64,000 nt of DNA, from positions 1-64,000 of the forward strand of contig NZ_NFHP01000001.1 of the NCBI RefSeq assembly GCF_002159335.1. Direction: 5' to 3'. The stretch comes from Collinsella sp. An7. Its GTDB lineage: Bacteria; Actinomycetota; Coriobacteriia; Coriobacteriales; Coriobacteriaceae. This document shows, piece by piece, positions 26,652 through 35,167 of this stretch. The notes below the pieces were generated by a model. It was not told the DNA's origin. It was given only the letters and a program-made list of their open reading frames with translations, and ran no database searches. The position numbers were made by a program, and so were the translations under genes. How positions within the stretch are numbered: the first letter of the stretch is position 1; every line of letters starts with the position of its first letter.

Positions 26652-27521
26652 GTGAAGCTCCACGTGCTCCGCTACTTCATTGCCGTCGCCCGCGAGCGCT
26701 CCATCACGCGCGCCGCGGAGGTGCTGCACGTCACGCAGCCCACGCTCAGCCGGCAGCTGCGCGACCTCGAGCGCGAGGTGGGCTGTGCGCTCTTTAGGCG
26801 CGACGGCCATGGCGTCGAGCTCACCGACGACGGGTGGTTTCTCTTCCACCGCGCGCAAGAGATTGTCGACCTTGCCGACCGCACCGAGCACGAGCTCACG
26901 CACGGACGCGCCGAACTTACGGGAACGGTTTCGCTCGGCTGCACCGAGTGCCAGGGCTTCCACGCGCTCGCCGACCTCATGCGCGCCTTTTTGGTTGAGC
27001 ACCCGCAGGTGCGCTTTGACCTGCACACGGGCTACACCGATACCATGGAGGCCGAGCTTGCGAGCGGGGTCATCGACTTTGCCCTGCTCATCTCCAATGT
27101 GAGTACCGCTTCTCTGGGATACGTGACGCTGCCGCAGGCCGACCGCTGGGGCGTGCTTGTGCGGCGCGACTCTCCCTATGCCGGGCGGACGAGCGTGCGC
27201 GCGGCCGAGGTCGCGGGGGAGCCCCTGATCTTGCCGCGTCGCGCGCAGGCGATGAACAACATCACCGCCTGGTTTGGTGACGCCGCGCCCGAGCTGCGCG
27301 TTGTTGCCACTTACAGTCTGCTCTCAAACGCGGTACTCCTCGTGGAGCACGGGCTCGGGGTGGCCGTGTGCATGGACGGCGCCATCGGCGTGCGGGGGAG
27401 CGAGCAGTGCGTCTTTGTGCCGCTCGCGCCGGCGCGCACGCAGCAGAGCATCCTCGCGTGGCGGCGCGGCCGCGTGCTCGGGCCGGCGGCGGAGGCGTTT
27501 CGGGCACTCGTGAGCTCGTAG
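26652..27521 (+). CDS. LysR-family transcriptional regulator
   Basis: A 289-residue LysR protein starting with GTG at 26652, placed by GGGAGG just upstream and by alignment to the family start (VKLHVLRYFIAVARERSITR). The helix-turn-helix (LHVTQPTLSRQLRDLEREVG) and effector domain are complete. It diverges from the histidine phosphatase at 25937-26620 across a gap of about 30 bp, so the operator must overlap both translation starts. Effector unknown. Confidence 0.9.
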   Translation: MKLHVLRYFIAVARERSITRAAEVLHVTQPTLSRQLRDLEREVGCALFRRDGHGVELTDDGWFLFHRAQEIVDLADRTEHELTHGRAELTGTVSLGCTECQGFHALADLMRAFLVEHPQVRFDLHTGYTDTMEAELASGVIDFALLISNVSTASLGYVTLPQADRWGVLVRRDSPYAGRTSVRAAEVAGEPLILPRRAQAMNNITAWFGDAAPELRVVATYSLLSNAVLLVEHGLGVAVCMDGAIGVRGSEQCVFVPLAPARTQQSILAWRRGRVLGPAAEAFRALVSS

Positions 27522-27602
27522 GGCGGTTGGCCCGCAGGGTTAGGCGGGTCCAGGGTCGACGAGGCACCGGGCGGCGCTGTTTTGCGCCTGCCGCCTCACC
27601 CC

Positions 27603-28472
27603 CTACAGCACTACCGGCTCACCGGGGAGCGGGGCGAGCACGCGCTCGGGGTTCACCACGTGGCGAGCGAGCTCGCGCGGGTCTCCGTTAAAGGTCGTCC
27701 AATCGGGCGCGTCCACGGTGCCCCAATGGATGCAGAGTAGTCGCGCCTCGGGGTAGGCGTTTGCCAGGCGCACGGCCCCCTCAAAGGTGATGTGCCACTC
27801 GTTGTCCGAGAAGTCGAGCAGAATGAGGTCGGGCTGGGGCATCTCCAGATGCTCGGGCAGGAGCTTGGAGTCGCCGGGGAGCCAGATGGTGCCGTCGGGC
27901 GTGTCGAGCCAAAAACCGCAGTAGTCCTCGCGCTTCCACTCGCGGTAGGCCCACTTTTTGGAGCCGTTTTGCCAGTTGTGCCACACCGGCGTGAGCCGCG
28001 CGGACACGGTGCCGCCCGCGCCCTCGATGGTAAACGTCTCGTCGATGGCATGGCCGGTGCCGTCGATTCCCTCGCCGCGCATAACCTCGGCCACATAGGC
28101 GGGCGCGTGGTAGCTACGGCACGAACCCAGCAGCGCCTTGGTCGTAAGGCGGCTGAAGTGGTCGTTGTCGATGTGCGTAATGAGCAGTGCATCGAGCTCG
28201 GGCACGTCCTCGGGGGTGATTGGCGCCTCAAAGAGCACGGGCATGTCAAAGCCGCCGAGCACCGGGTCGATCATCAGCGTGGTGCCGTGCGCGTTGACGA
28301 GGATGCCCGCCCCGCCGAGCCACCAGATGGCGGTGTCTGATCGCGGGTCGAGCGCGTCGGCGCCCATGGGCAGAGTGTGCCGCGGTGCGGCCTGACCGCG
28401 GGAGTTGGTGACGACGGTGGCGTCGAGGCGTGCAACGGCCTCGTCGGCGGTCTGGGGCGTGAGGTTTGCCAT
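27603..28472 (-). CDS. MBL-fold metallohydrolase
   Basis: A 289-residue metallo-beta-lactamase-fold protein of the UlaG/L-ascorbate-6-phosphate-lactonase-like branch (WWLGGAGILV near residue 50). The metal motif usually HxHxDH reads THIDNDHFS here: the second His is replaced by Asp. Later ligands appear in WLPGDSKLL and in CIHWGT. The change may alter metal preference or activity. The substrate is unknown. It converges on the LysR gene at 27521 and diverges from the DUF362 remnant over a 199-bp region holding repeated CATGYCTAATA boxes. Confidence 0.82.
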   Translation of the reverse strand: MANLTPQTADEAVARLDATVVTNSRGQAAPRHTLPMGADALDPRSDTAIWWLGGAGILVNAHGTTLMIDPVLGGFDMPVLFEAPITPEDVPELDALLITHIDNDHFSRLTTKALLGSCRSYHAPAYVAEVMRGEGIDGTGHAIDETFTIEGAGGTVSARLTPVWHNWQNGSKKWAYREWKREDYCGFWLDTPDGTIWLPGDSKLLPEHLEMPQPDLILLDFSDNEWHITFEGAVRLANAYPEARLLCIHWGTVDAPDWTTFNGDPRELARHVVNPERVLAPLPGEPVVL

Positions 28473-28526
28473 GGGATTCCTTTCGCTGGAGTGGATGTTG
28501 ACTTCATCCTAGGGCGCGTGGCATGA

Positions 28527-28577
28527 CATGTCTAATACCTAATATGAGCATGTTGTCATGCCTAATAAGCATGTACT
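28527..28577. promoter_or_regulatory. Repeated CATGYCTAATA boxes between divergent genes
   Basis: CATGTCTAATA (28527-28537) and CATGCCTAATA (28557-28567) are 30 bp apart, close to three helical turns. Reverse-oriented GCATG strings lie between and after them. The stretch is AT-rich and separates the MBL gene from the DUF362 remnant. It is a good candidate for a regulator-binding region; the regulator is unknown. Confidence 0.45.
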
Positions 28578-28671
28578 GGGCTGTCCGAGTTTTCTTGCTG
28601 CAAGAGGCTTGTCTTGGAGTGTTCTCTAGGTGTTACGGTGGCTTTGACCCGCGCAGTCGAAGGAGATCGCC

Positions 28672-29085
28672 ATGAAACCCAAGGTCTACTTCACCCGCGA
28701 CATCGCGCCCGAGAACGTCGTACGGCTCTACCATCTGCTCGACGTGGAGCTGCCCGGCAAGGTGGCCGTAAAGGTCCATTCCGGCGAGCAGGGCAACCAA
28801 AACTACCTCACGCCCGAGTTCTGGAAGCCCATGGTCGACGAGGTCGGCGGCACCATCGTTGAGTGCAACACCGCCTACGGCGACGCGTCGGGCGGCGTGC
28901 GCGACCACACCGAGACCCACTGGAAGCTCATGGAGGAGCACGGGTGGACCACGTACTTTGACGTGGACATCATGGACGCTGAAGGCCCGGACGTGGTGTG
29001 GCCCGTGCGTGGCGGCAAGCAGCTCACCGAGAACCACCTGGGCAAGCACATCGAGGATTACGATTCGATGCTCGTGCTCGCGTGA
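28672..29085 (+). pseudogene. Truncated DUF362-type protein gene
   Basis: A 137-codon frame matches only the N-terminal third of DUF362 proteins, which normally run some 370 residues and continue into cysteine-bearing Fe-S segments. The retained part includes VAVKVHSGEQGNQNYLTPEF, TIVECNTAYG, DIMDAEG and ends IEDYDSMLVLA-stop, exactly before the expected HFKGH segment. No continuation is found in any frame downstream. The start has a fair ribosome site (GAAGGAG), so a short protein could still be made, but I treat it as a broken gene. Confidence 0.65.
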
Positions 29086-29229
29086 GTACGAGCTCGTGGA
29101 GTGCTAGCAGGCGCTCACTGCACCGGGCCTGTGCCGCGCTCCCGCCGCGCCCACGTTGACACGTCCTTGCGGCCTCGGTCGCGGCGCGGCGGGTATAACG
29201 AGGGTGTTCCGCAACAAAGGAGGCTGCTC

Positions 29230-29562
29230 ATGGCAATCACGGTGAATCTCTACTATACGGGCGAGAACGGTGCGGCGCGCGCGTTTGCCGAGGAGATGGA
29301 GGCTTCGGGTACGGCGGCGGCTATCCGCGCGGAGGCGGGCAACGTCCGCTACCGTTATTTTCAGCCGCTGGACGACCCCGAGACGGTGCTCCTTATCGAC
29401 GCGTGGGAAGACCAAGCTGCTATCGATGCGCATCATGCTTCGCCCATGATGGCCAAGGTGGCGGAGCTTCGCGACAATTACGATCTCCACATGACGGCCG
29501 AGCGCTACGTGGCCGATGAGGACGGATTCTCGGCCCACGACCAGTCATTTATCCGCTCGTAA
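29230..29562 (+). CDS. Antibiotic-biosynthesis-monooxygenase (ABM) domain protein
   Basis: A 110-residue protein of the dimeric alpha/beta ABM fold. The core pattern (VRYRYFQPLDDPETVLLIDAW, then HHASPMMAKVAELRD) matches small quinol monooxygenase-like proteins such as YgiN. The precise role is unknown. AAAGGAGG gives a strong start at 29230. It follows the DUF362 remnant in the same direction, and redox genes dominate the next 8 kb. Confidence 0.8.
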   Translation: MAITVNLYYTGENGAARAFAEEMEASGTAAAIRAEAGNVRYRYFQPLDDPETVLLIDAWEDQAAIDAHHASPMMAKVAELRDNYDLHMTAERYVADEDGFSAHDQSFIRS

Positions 29563-29610
29563 ATGCCGCGCAGTCGCGCTTGCGCGGCAATGCGTCGGCC
29601 CCATCTATGT

Positions 29611-29671
29611 TTGGTGCACGCAGGTCCTTGATGAGCCGTTTTTTGTCCCATCGTGGGCCAGCGTGCATCAA
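29611..29671. repeat. Inverted repeat with GCATGCACGC-type arms
   Basis: TTGGTGCACGCAGGTCC (29611-29627) pairs with GGGCCAGCGTGCATCAA (29655-29671) with three mismatches. A copy of the right arm, GGACCGGCGTGCATCAA, occurs alone at 20589-20605 next to the GTGAGAGC element. No gene is seen in 29563-29973. Confidence 0.5.
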
Positions 29672-29750
29672 CGTTTTCCGAGCACGCGGCAACTGGGACT
29701 CAACATGTGGCAGGGCGTCAAGCTTGGTGCCCTCCTTCTCTCTGAACAGT

Positions 29751-29793
29751 CTCTCCTCTCCGGGCAAGAAGGCCGAAGCCCGGGGAGGAGAGG
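29751..29793. terminator. Terminator-like GC-rich hairpin
   Basis: CTCTCCTCTCCGGGC (29751-29765) pairs with GCCCGGGGAGGAGAG (29778-29792) with one mismatch and a 12-nt loop. No long T run follows on either strand. Confidence 0.5.
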
Positions 29794-29973
29794 CCTTATG
29801 TGGCTTTACCTGCGCATAAAGAGAGACTGCATGTTTGCGAAGCGTATTGCAGCCGAGCGAAACGCTAGATGGTAAAAGAAAGTAAAACGAGGGAAAAGAA
29901 GGGAAAACTTGCTAAAGAAGTGAAAGCTTGAAACAGGGGGATGAGCGCCATCTCAGATATCGCGCGGCGGGCG

Positions 29974-30627
29974 TCACGCTGCGGTGTAGTACCCCAGGCA
30001 CATCCGAATGAAGTCGCGCATCTCGGTGCGGAAGTCGGGAACGCGGCGCTGGATGCCGGCAAGCTCGACCGCCTCGACCACGAGCGGGTTGTGCTGGCAC
30101 CACCCGTCGATGCCGACGGTGTGGTAGTACACGGCCGTGAGCAGCTGGTTCGCGCGGTCGGCACCCATGCCGAGGTTCTCAGAAAAGCGCTCGATAAGCC
30201 GGTCCTGGTTGGCGTAGTAGCGCGCCTTGAACGATGCGAGCCGCTCCACCGTCACGTTGGTCTCGATAATGCTCGCGAGCATGTTGCCGTAGGTAAAGTA
30301 GCTCCGGTTGGAGCAGATCTGCTCGAGCCAGACCTCGGCGAGCACCTCGAGTCCATACGTGCTGCCGGCGGGGTAGGCCGTGAGTAGACCGTTTGCGTAG
30401 GCGGTGTTGCCGTCGGCGCAGAGCTCGAGAAAGATCTCCTCCTTGGTGGAGACGTACTTATAGAGCGCGGCGCGCGACCAGCCCAGGCGCTCGGCGATGG
30501 TGGCGAGCGTGATCTCGTGGTAGGGGCGCTCTGCAAACAGCGCCGCGGTGACCTCCTTGATGGCGGTCATGCGCTGCTCCTTCTGCTCCTCGCTGCGCGC
30601 TCTCACAAAATCTGCCATGAGTTGCAT
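29974..30627 (-). CDS. TetR-family transcriptional regulator
   Basis: A 217-residue TetR repressor. The DNA-binding part lies at about residues 20-65: TLATIAERLGWSRAALYKYV is the helix-turn-helix, with KEEIFLEL after it. The C-terminal ligand domain is of the TetR_C type. Two starts are possible, 30627 (MQLMADF) and 30618 (MADF); a GAAAGAG site slightly favours the first. It diverges from the aldo/keto reductase at 30776, and the AT-rich gap holds a palindrome, so it probably represses that gene and itself. Confidence 0.88.
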   Translation of the reverse strand: MQLMADFVRARSEEQKEQRMTAIKEVTAALFAERPYHEITLATIAERLGWSRAALYKYVSTKEEIFLELCADGNTAYANGLLTAYPAGSTYGLEVLAEVWLEQICSNRSYFTYGNMLASIIETNVTVERLASFKARYYANQDRLIERFSENLGMGADRANQLLTAVYYHTVGIDGWCQHNPLVVEAVELAGIQRRVPDFRTEMRDFIRMCLGYYTAA

Positions 30628-30711
30628 CTCTTTCTTACGTTGTTGGGTGGAACTAATACTAACAACCATTCTGCTAAAAAGCAAAATCAGCAAAGATATT
30701 TTGAATAACGG

Positions 30712-30728
30712 CTTTACAAGTTACAAAG
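30712..30728. promoter_or_regulatory. Candidate TetR operator
   Basis: CTTTACAAGTTACAAAG fits the palindrome CTTTnnAAnTTnnAAAG, with its centre at 30720. It lies between the divergent TetR and aldo/keto reductase genes, 48 bp before the reductase start. A related ACAAG/TTAC composition is seen at 32688 upstream of the flavin reductase. Confidence 0.5.
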
Positions 30729-30775
30729 TGTAGCTAAGATAGATGACAAGAAACGACTACGTTGAAAGGAAGACC

Positions 30776-31804
30776 ATGGCGACCATGCAGTACGCAAAGC
30801 TTGGGCACTCGGGCATCGAGGTTTCTAAGATCTGCCTCGGTGGCATGAGCTTTGGTAGGGTTACCGAGGGCGTGGGCCATCAGTGGCTCATCGACCAGGC
30901 GGGTACCACGGCCGTTATCAAGCGCGCGGTCGAGCAGGGGGTTACCTTTATCGACACTGCCAACACCTACGCCGGAGGCACGAGCGAGGAGTACATCGGG
31001 CACGCTCTGCGCGAGCTCGGCGTTCCGCGCGAGCAGATGGTGCTTGCCAGCAAGGTCTACTTTAACGAGGGGCGCCTCTCGCGCGAGGCCATCAACCGCG
31101 AGATCGACGGCACCTTGAAGCGCCTTGGCACCGATCACCTCGACCTCTACATCATCCACCGCTTTGACTACGACACGCCCATCGAGGAGACCATGGAGGC
31201 CCTCGATGGCCTGGTGCGCGCGGGCAAGGTGCGCGCGCTGGGGGCGAGCGCCATGTACGCCTACCAGTTCCACAACATGCAGGTCGTGGCCGAGCAAAAC
31301 GGCTGGACCACCTTTACGAGCATGCAGTGCCACTACAACCTGCTCTATCGCGAGGACGAGCGCGAGATGATCCCCGTGTGCCGCCAGTTTGACGTGGCGC
31401 TCACGCCCTACAGCCCGCTCGCCTCGGGGCATCTGACGCGCCCCACGTGGGACGCGGCCTCCAAGCGCTCCGAGACCGACACAGTGATGCGCAACAAGTA
31501 CGACGCCGACCGCGAGCGCGATATGCCCATCGTAAAGCGCGTGGCCGAGGTTGCCGAGCGCCACGGGGTGCCCATGGCGCAGGTGGCGCTTGCCTGGCAC
31601 TGGGCGCGCGGCGTGGTGGCGCCCATCGTGGGCTGCTCCAAGCCGGAGCGCGTGGACGACGCGGTGGCTGCGCTCGATGTGGTGCTCACTCCCGATGAGA
31701 TCGCCTACCTCGAGGATCCGTACGTGGCGCACGAGCTCGTGGGGCCGCTGGCTCGCCCGGGCGAGAAGGAGCTGGCGGGGACGACGGACCTCAACAAGAA
31801 GTAA
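30776..31804 (+). CDS. Aldo/keto reductase
   Basis: A 342-residue NADPH-dependent oxidoreductase with a TIM barrel. The N-terminus is KLGHSGIEVSKICLGGMSFG. The catalytic Asp and Tyr are in FIDTANTYAGGTSEEYIG, the Lys in VLASKVYF, the His in DLYIIHRFDYDTP. The cofactor segment CSKPERVDDAV is near the C-terminus. Substrate unknown; sugars and aromatic aldehydes are common. GAAAGGAAG precedes the ATG. Likely repressed by the divergent TetR protein. Confidence 0.92.
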   Translation: MATMQYAKLGHSGIEVSKICLGGMSFGRVTEGVGHQWLIDQAGTTAVIKRAVEQGVTFIDTANTYAGGTSEEYIGHALRELGVPREQMVLASKVYFNEGRLSREAINREIDGTLKRLGTDHLDLYIIHRFDYDTPIEETMEALDGLVRAGKVRALGASAMYAYQFHNMQVVAEQNGWTTFTSMQCHYNLLYREDEREMIPVCRQFDVALTPYSPLASGHLTRPTWDAASKRSETDTVMRNKYDADRERDMPIVKRVAEVAERHGVPMAQVALAWHWARGVVAPIVGCSKPERVDDAVAALDVVLTPDEIAYLEDPYVAHELVGPLARPGEKELAGTTDLNKK

Positions 31805-31830
31805 TGCGGCGATTTGCCCGCCACATCGGG

Positions 31831-31866
31831 ATGACTCATTTTGACCCCGTCCCAAAATGAGTCATT
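31831..31866. repeat. GGGGAC hairpin, TGACTCA-arm subtype
   Basis: ATGACTCATTTTGACCCCGT followed by CCCAAAATGAGTCATT forms a near-perfect hairpin with the core in reverse orientation. The same arm type recurs at 49632. It separates the aldo/keto reductase from the next phosphatase gene. Confidence 0.75.
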
Positions 31867-31886
31867 GCAGCGCGAAAGGACTAGCT

Positions 31887-32486
31887 ATGACAACGCTTTA
31901 CCTCATGCGACACGGCCAAACCCTCTTTAACGTGCTCAAGCGCAAGCAGGGCTGGTGCGACTCGCCGCTCACCGAGCTTGGCGTCGAGCAGGCGCACCGT
32001 GCCGGCGCCTGTCTGGCCGAGCGGGGTGTTACGTTCGATCACGCCTACAGCTCCACCTCGGAGCGGGCGGTGGACACGCTCGAGGTTGTGCTGGGCGAGC
32101 TCGGCTGTCCCGACATGCCCTACGAGCGCATCAAGGGCCTCAAGGAGTGGAACTTCGGCGCGTTTGAGGGGCTAAGCGAGGACACCAATCCGCCGCTGCC
32201 GTACGGCGACTTCTACGTACCGTTTGGCGGCGAGGGCGAGCTGGCGTTTCGGGAGCGGATAGTTGCGACCGTAACCGAGCTCATGCAGCGCTCCGGCCAC
32301 GAGTGTGTGCTCATGGCCTCGCACGGGGCGGCAGTCGCGCAGTTTTTGCGCGCTCAGGGTCCGGAAGCGGAGCACCGCCTGCGCGGCGACGGGCGGCGCA
32401 TCGGCAACTGCGCGATCACGGTCTATGAGTTTGACCCGGCCACGGCGCACTTTGAGGCGCTCGAGCTCATCAACCCCAACGCGTAG
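31887..32486 (+). CDS. Histidine phosphatase family protein
   Basis: A 199-residue paralogue of the enzyme at 25937-26620. LYLMRHGQTLFNVLKRKQGW carries the catalytic RHG, and CVLMASHGAAVAQFL the second His. SSTSERAVDTLE and LKEWNFGAFEG are the other family motifs. The ATG at 31887 follows GAAAGGA. It has no obvious operon partner; a hairpin stands on each side. The physiological substrate is unknown. Confidence 0.9.
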   Translation: MTTLYLMRHGQTLFNVLKRKQGWCDSPLTELGVEQAHRAGACLAERGVTFDHAYSSTSERAVDTLEVVLGELGCPDMPYERIKGLKEWNFGAFEGLSEDTNPPLPYGDFYVPFGGEGELAFRERIVATVTELMQRSGHECVLMASHGAAVAQFLRAQGPEAEHRLRGDGRRIGNCAITVYEFDPATAHFEALELINPNA

Positions 32487-32548
32487 CGCACCGAGCTAGC
32501 GCGCAAGCGACACAACCGTATAGGCCCATCGGGCAATTTGAAGTATCG

Positions 32549-32585
32549 GCCATCCCGTCTGCCGTCTTGGCGCAGGCGGGATGGC
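32549..32585. terminator. Hairpin after the phosphatase gene
   Basis: GCCATCCCGTCTGCC pairs with GCAGGCGGGATGGC, one base unpaired, and an 8-nt loop. The T run is poor. It is the only structure in the first part of the 383-bp gap (32487-32869); an AT-rich promoter region follows. Confidence 0.5.
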
Positions 32586-32687
32586 TGCATATTGCGCTTT
32601 CCCAGCAGCTTGCCTGCTCTCTATTCTTATAGAGCAAACCATTAATAAACCTGTAAAAAAAGTAAAGTAGAAAACCATCTTTATAAG

Positions 32688-32705
32688 TTACGTAACGTAA
32701 CGTAA
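32688..32705. promoter_or_regulatory. TTACGTAA palindrome cluster
   Basis: TTACGTAACGTAACGTAA is built from three overlapping GTAACGTA-type units in an AT-rich stretch that also has likely -10 type sequences. It lies about 165 bp before the flavin reductase start. Such iterated palindromes usually mark repressor sites; the TetR protein at 29974 is a possible but unproved partner. Confidence 0.5.
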
Positions 32706-32869
32706 ATTACATGACAAGGAACGCGGGGATGCTCACTCCCATCACCATGGTAGATCCATCCCGCTTGCACCTACCATCCTCGCGTTCCGCCCCAAGTTGG
32801 CGCTCAGCAAGGCTGCTGGGCATCGTCCATAGGCTCTTAGCTGAGGAAATCAAAGGAGGGCCAGCTACT

Positions 32870-33436
32870 ATGAAGAAGAACATCGGTCAGGTAAGCGCGC
32901 TGTATCCCGTGCCCGTGGTAGTCGTGGGTGCCATGAACGGCAACGAGCCCACCTGGACGCTCGTGGCGCACACGGGAATCCCCAGCCACGATCGGCTGAT
33001 GGTGAGCCTCGCCGCGCCGCATTTTATCAACGGCAAGATCAAGGAAGCCGGGGTGCTCTCGATCAACGTGGTGGACGAGAGCTGGCTCGCCCAGGCCGAT
33101 TACTGCGGCAGCGTGAGCGGTGCCCGCCAGAGCAAGGCCGAGGTCTTCTCGTGGACGCCGGGCGAGGCGGGCGCGCCCATCGTCGACTGCGCCAAGCTCA
33201 CCATGGAGTGCCGCGTGGAGGACATCTACGCGTGCGGCAACTTTGAGAACTTCATCTGCTCGGTGGTCAACACCTATGCCGACGAGTCGGTGCTCAACGA
33301 GAAGGGCAAGCCGGACTTCTGCAAGATCGCCCCGGTGCTCTTTGAGATGCCCAGCTACACCTACCTCTCCACCGGCGAGAAGATCGCCGACTGCCTGAGT
33401 TTTGCTCGAGCGCAAAAGGCCGAGCAGGCGGAGTAG
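32870..33436 (+). CDS. Flavin reductase family (FMN-binding split barrel) protein
   Basis: A 188-residue protein. The segments YPVPVVVVGAMNGNEPTWTL, FINGKIKEAGVLSINVVDE and the DYCG segment are those of the flavoredoxin/flavin-reductase-like split-barrel proteins common in anaerobes. It likely binds FMN and takes part in electron transfer. A very good ribosome site (AAAGGAGGG) fixes the start at 32870. The flavodoxin-fold gene follows by 60 bp in the same direction, so the two likely form an operon. Confidence 0.88.
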   Translation: MKKNIGQVSALYPVPVVVVGAMNGNEPTWTLVAHTGIPSHDRLMVSLAAPHFINGKIKEAGVLSINVVDESWLAQADYCGSVSGARQSKAEVFSWTPGEAGAPIVDCAKLTMECRVEDIYACGNFENFICSVVNTYADESVLNEKGKPDFCKIAPVLFEMPSYTYLSTGEKIADCLSFARAQKAEQAE

Positions 33437-33496
33437 CGGCACTACCGACACGGCGCGGGGGCGCCTGCGCGGTGGGGCGGACAGAAAGGAGCCGCA

Positions 33497-34033
33497 ATGA
33501 AGATCGTTATCTTGCAGGGGAGCCCCAACCTCAGGAGCTCGACGGCGATACTGGTCGAGGAGTTCGCCCGCGGTGCGCGCGAGGCGGGCCACGAGGTCGA
33601 GCGCATCGACGTTGCTCGCTCTGACGTGCGGCCTTGCACGGGCTGCGTCGCCTGCGGCTACGGCGCGCGCCCGTGCGCGCAGCGCGACGGCATGGCCTCG
33701 GTGCTCGAGAAGCTGCTCGCGGCCGACATGGTGGTCTTTGCCACGCCGGTCTACTACTTTGGCATGACGGCGCAGCTCAAGGCGGTGGTCGACCGCTTTT
33801 GCTCGGAGAATGTGCGCATCACCGCCAAGCGCCTCAAGGCGGCGCTCCTTGCGGTGGCGTGGAACGGCGACGCGGAGACCTTCGCCCCGCTCGAGGTGCA
33901 CTACGACGCCATCTGCCGCTACCTCGATCTGCGCGATTGCGGTCGCGTGATCGGTCGCGGTTGCGGCACGCCGTCTATGACGCGCGCGTCGGACCATCCG
34001 CATGCTGCCTACGAGCTGGGGCGTTCCCTGTAG
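33497..34033 (+). CDS. NAD(P)H-dependent FMN reductase (flavodoxin-like fold)
   Basis: A 178-residue protein. The N-terminal ILQGSPNLRSSTAILVEEF is the FMN phosphate loop. CTGCVACGYGARPC is a cysteine cluster typical of the iron-sulfur-flavoprotein-like NADPH:FMN oxidoreductases. ATPVYYFGMTAQLKAVVDRF is the second flavin segment. AGAAAGGAG precedes the start. It follows the flavin reductase, and together they look like a small flavin-based electron-transfer operon. Confidence 0.88.
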   Translation: MKIVILQGSPNLRSSTAILVEEFARGAREAGHEVERIDVARSDVRPCTGCVACGYGARPCAQRDGMASVLEKLLAADMVVFATPVYYFGMTAQLKAVVDRFCSENVRITAKRLKAALLAVAWNGDAETFAPLEVHYDAICRYLDLRDCGRVIGRGCGTPSMTRASDHPHAAYELGRSL

Positions 34034-34116
34034 CGTCGGCGGAGCGGGGGGCGTTTTGGGTATGGGCGCGGTGCCGCCCCGGCGCGGCTTTGTCTCCCTT
34101 GGCACCTTGCACGACG

Positions 34117-35034
34117 CTATCCCCGTTCGTCGCGCTGCCCGTTGTCGCCCCATCCTTTCCGCAGGTGATCCAAAAAGAGCCGTGCGGCATGGGGGAGGGC
34201 CGCGTTGCGCTTCCATGCAAGATGGATCGGGGCGACGATGGGTGGAAAGAGCAGGCGAAACGCCAGCTCGGTATCGGGCCCGACATCGTTGAGCCCCTCG
34301 TAGCCAATCATGCGGCCCGCTCCCTCGCGCACAAACACCGCGGCGTTGTAGTTGAGGTTATACGTTGCCGCGACCTCGATTTTCGCCGCCTCGGCCCCGA
34401 GCCATGTGGTGAGGACGCCCGTCGGCTCGTTGTCGCGCCAGAGGCGTTCGGGCACGATAAGCGGCGCGTCTCCCAAATCGGTGGGGCTAACGGTGGTCTG
34501 CTCGGCGAGCGGGTCGTCTGAGCGCATGTACACGCCCCAGGCGTCGGTGGGGCGCAGACGCAGGTGCGCGTAGCGGTCGACATCGGGAAAGTTCATGAGC
34601 ACGGCAAGGTCGTCCAAGCCGTGTTCCAAGCGTTCGACCAGGTCGATGGCGTTTGCGCTGTGCAGCTGAAAGCGCACGCCGGGATACGCCTCTCTAAAGG
34701 CGCGCGCCGCGCGCGCGATGACGCGCATGCCCTGGCTCTCGCCCGCTCCGATGCGCACGGTGCCTGCAACGATGCCGTCGGGCTGGGCAAAGTCGGCAGT
34801 CGTCTGGTCGGCGAGCCCGACAATCTCTTCTGCGCGCCGTCGCAGGTAGAGGCCGCGTTCTGTGGGGGTGACGCTTCTGCTGTGGCGCTCGAGCAGCGGC
34901 GTGCCCAGCTCGCGCTCGAGCGCGGCGATTTGGCGCGAGAGCGCCGGCTGCGTAACGTGCAGAACCTCCGCCGCCCTCGACATGGTTCCCTCTTGGCAGA
35001 CGGTGAGGAAATACCGCAAGGTGCGCAGCTCCAT
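34117..35034 (-). CDS. LysR-family transcriptional regulator
   Basis: A 305-residue LysR protein with the usual layout (MELRTLRYFLTVCQEGTMSR, LHVTQPALSRQIAALERELG, then effector domain). It is slightly longer than its paralogues because of a charged C-terminal tail (WGDNGQRDERG). It converges with the FMN reductase gene and diverges from the cyclophilin-like gene at 35168, so it may control the 35.2-37.6 kb genes (cyclophilin-like, AEC transporter, CMD-cupin). Effector unknown. Confidence 0.9.
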   Translation of the reverse strand: MELRTLRYFLTVCQEGTMSRAAEVLHVTQPALSRQIAALERELGTPLLERHSRSVTPTERGLYLRRRAEEIVGLADQTTADFAQPDGIVAGTVRIGAGESQGMRVIARAARAFREAYPGVRFQLHSANAIDLVERLEHGLDDLAVLMNFPDVDRYAHLRLRPTDAWGVYMRSDDPLAEQTTVSPTDLGDAPLIVPERLWRDNEPTGVLTTWLGAEAAKIEVAATYNLNYNAAVFVREGAGRMIGYEGLNDVGPDTELAFRLLFPPIVAPIHLAWKRNAALPHAARLFLDHLRKGWGDNGQRDERG

Positions 35035-35167
35035 GGCTCCTCCCGAGATATCAGATACTATACACGCAACTCATATCTCACTATAAAGTATAAGCAATAG
35101 TAATCTGCACGTCGGCGCGTGATACTGGGGATGGTAGCCGAGACGCCGCGGTGGCAGGAGGTGCGCA

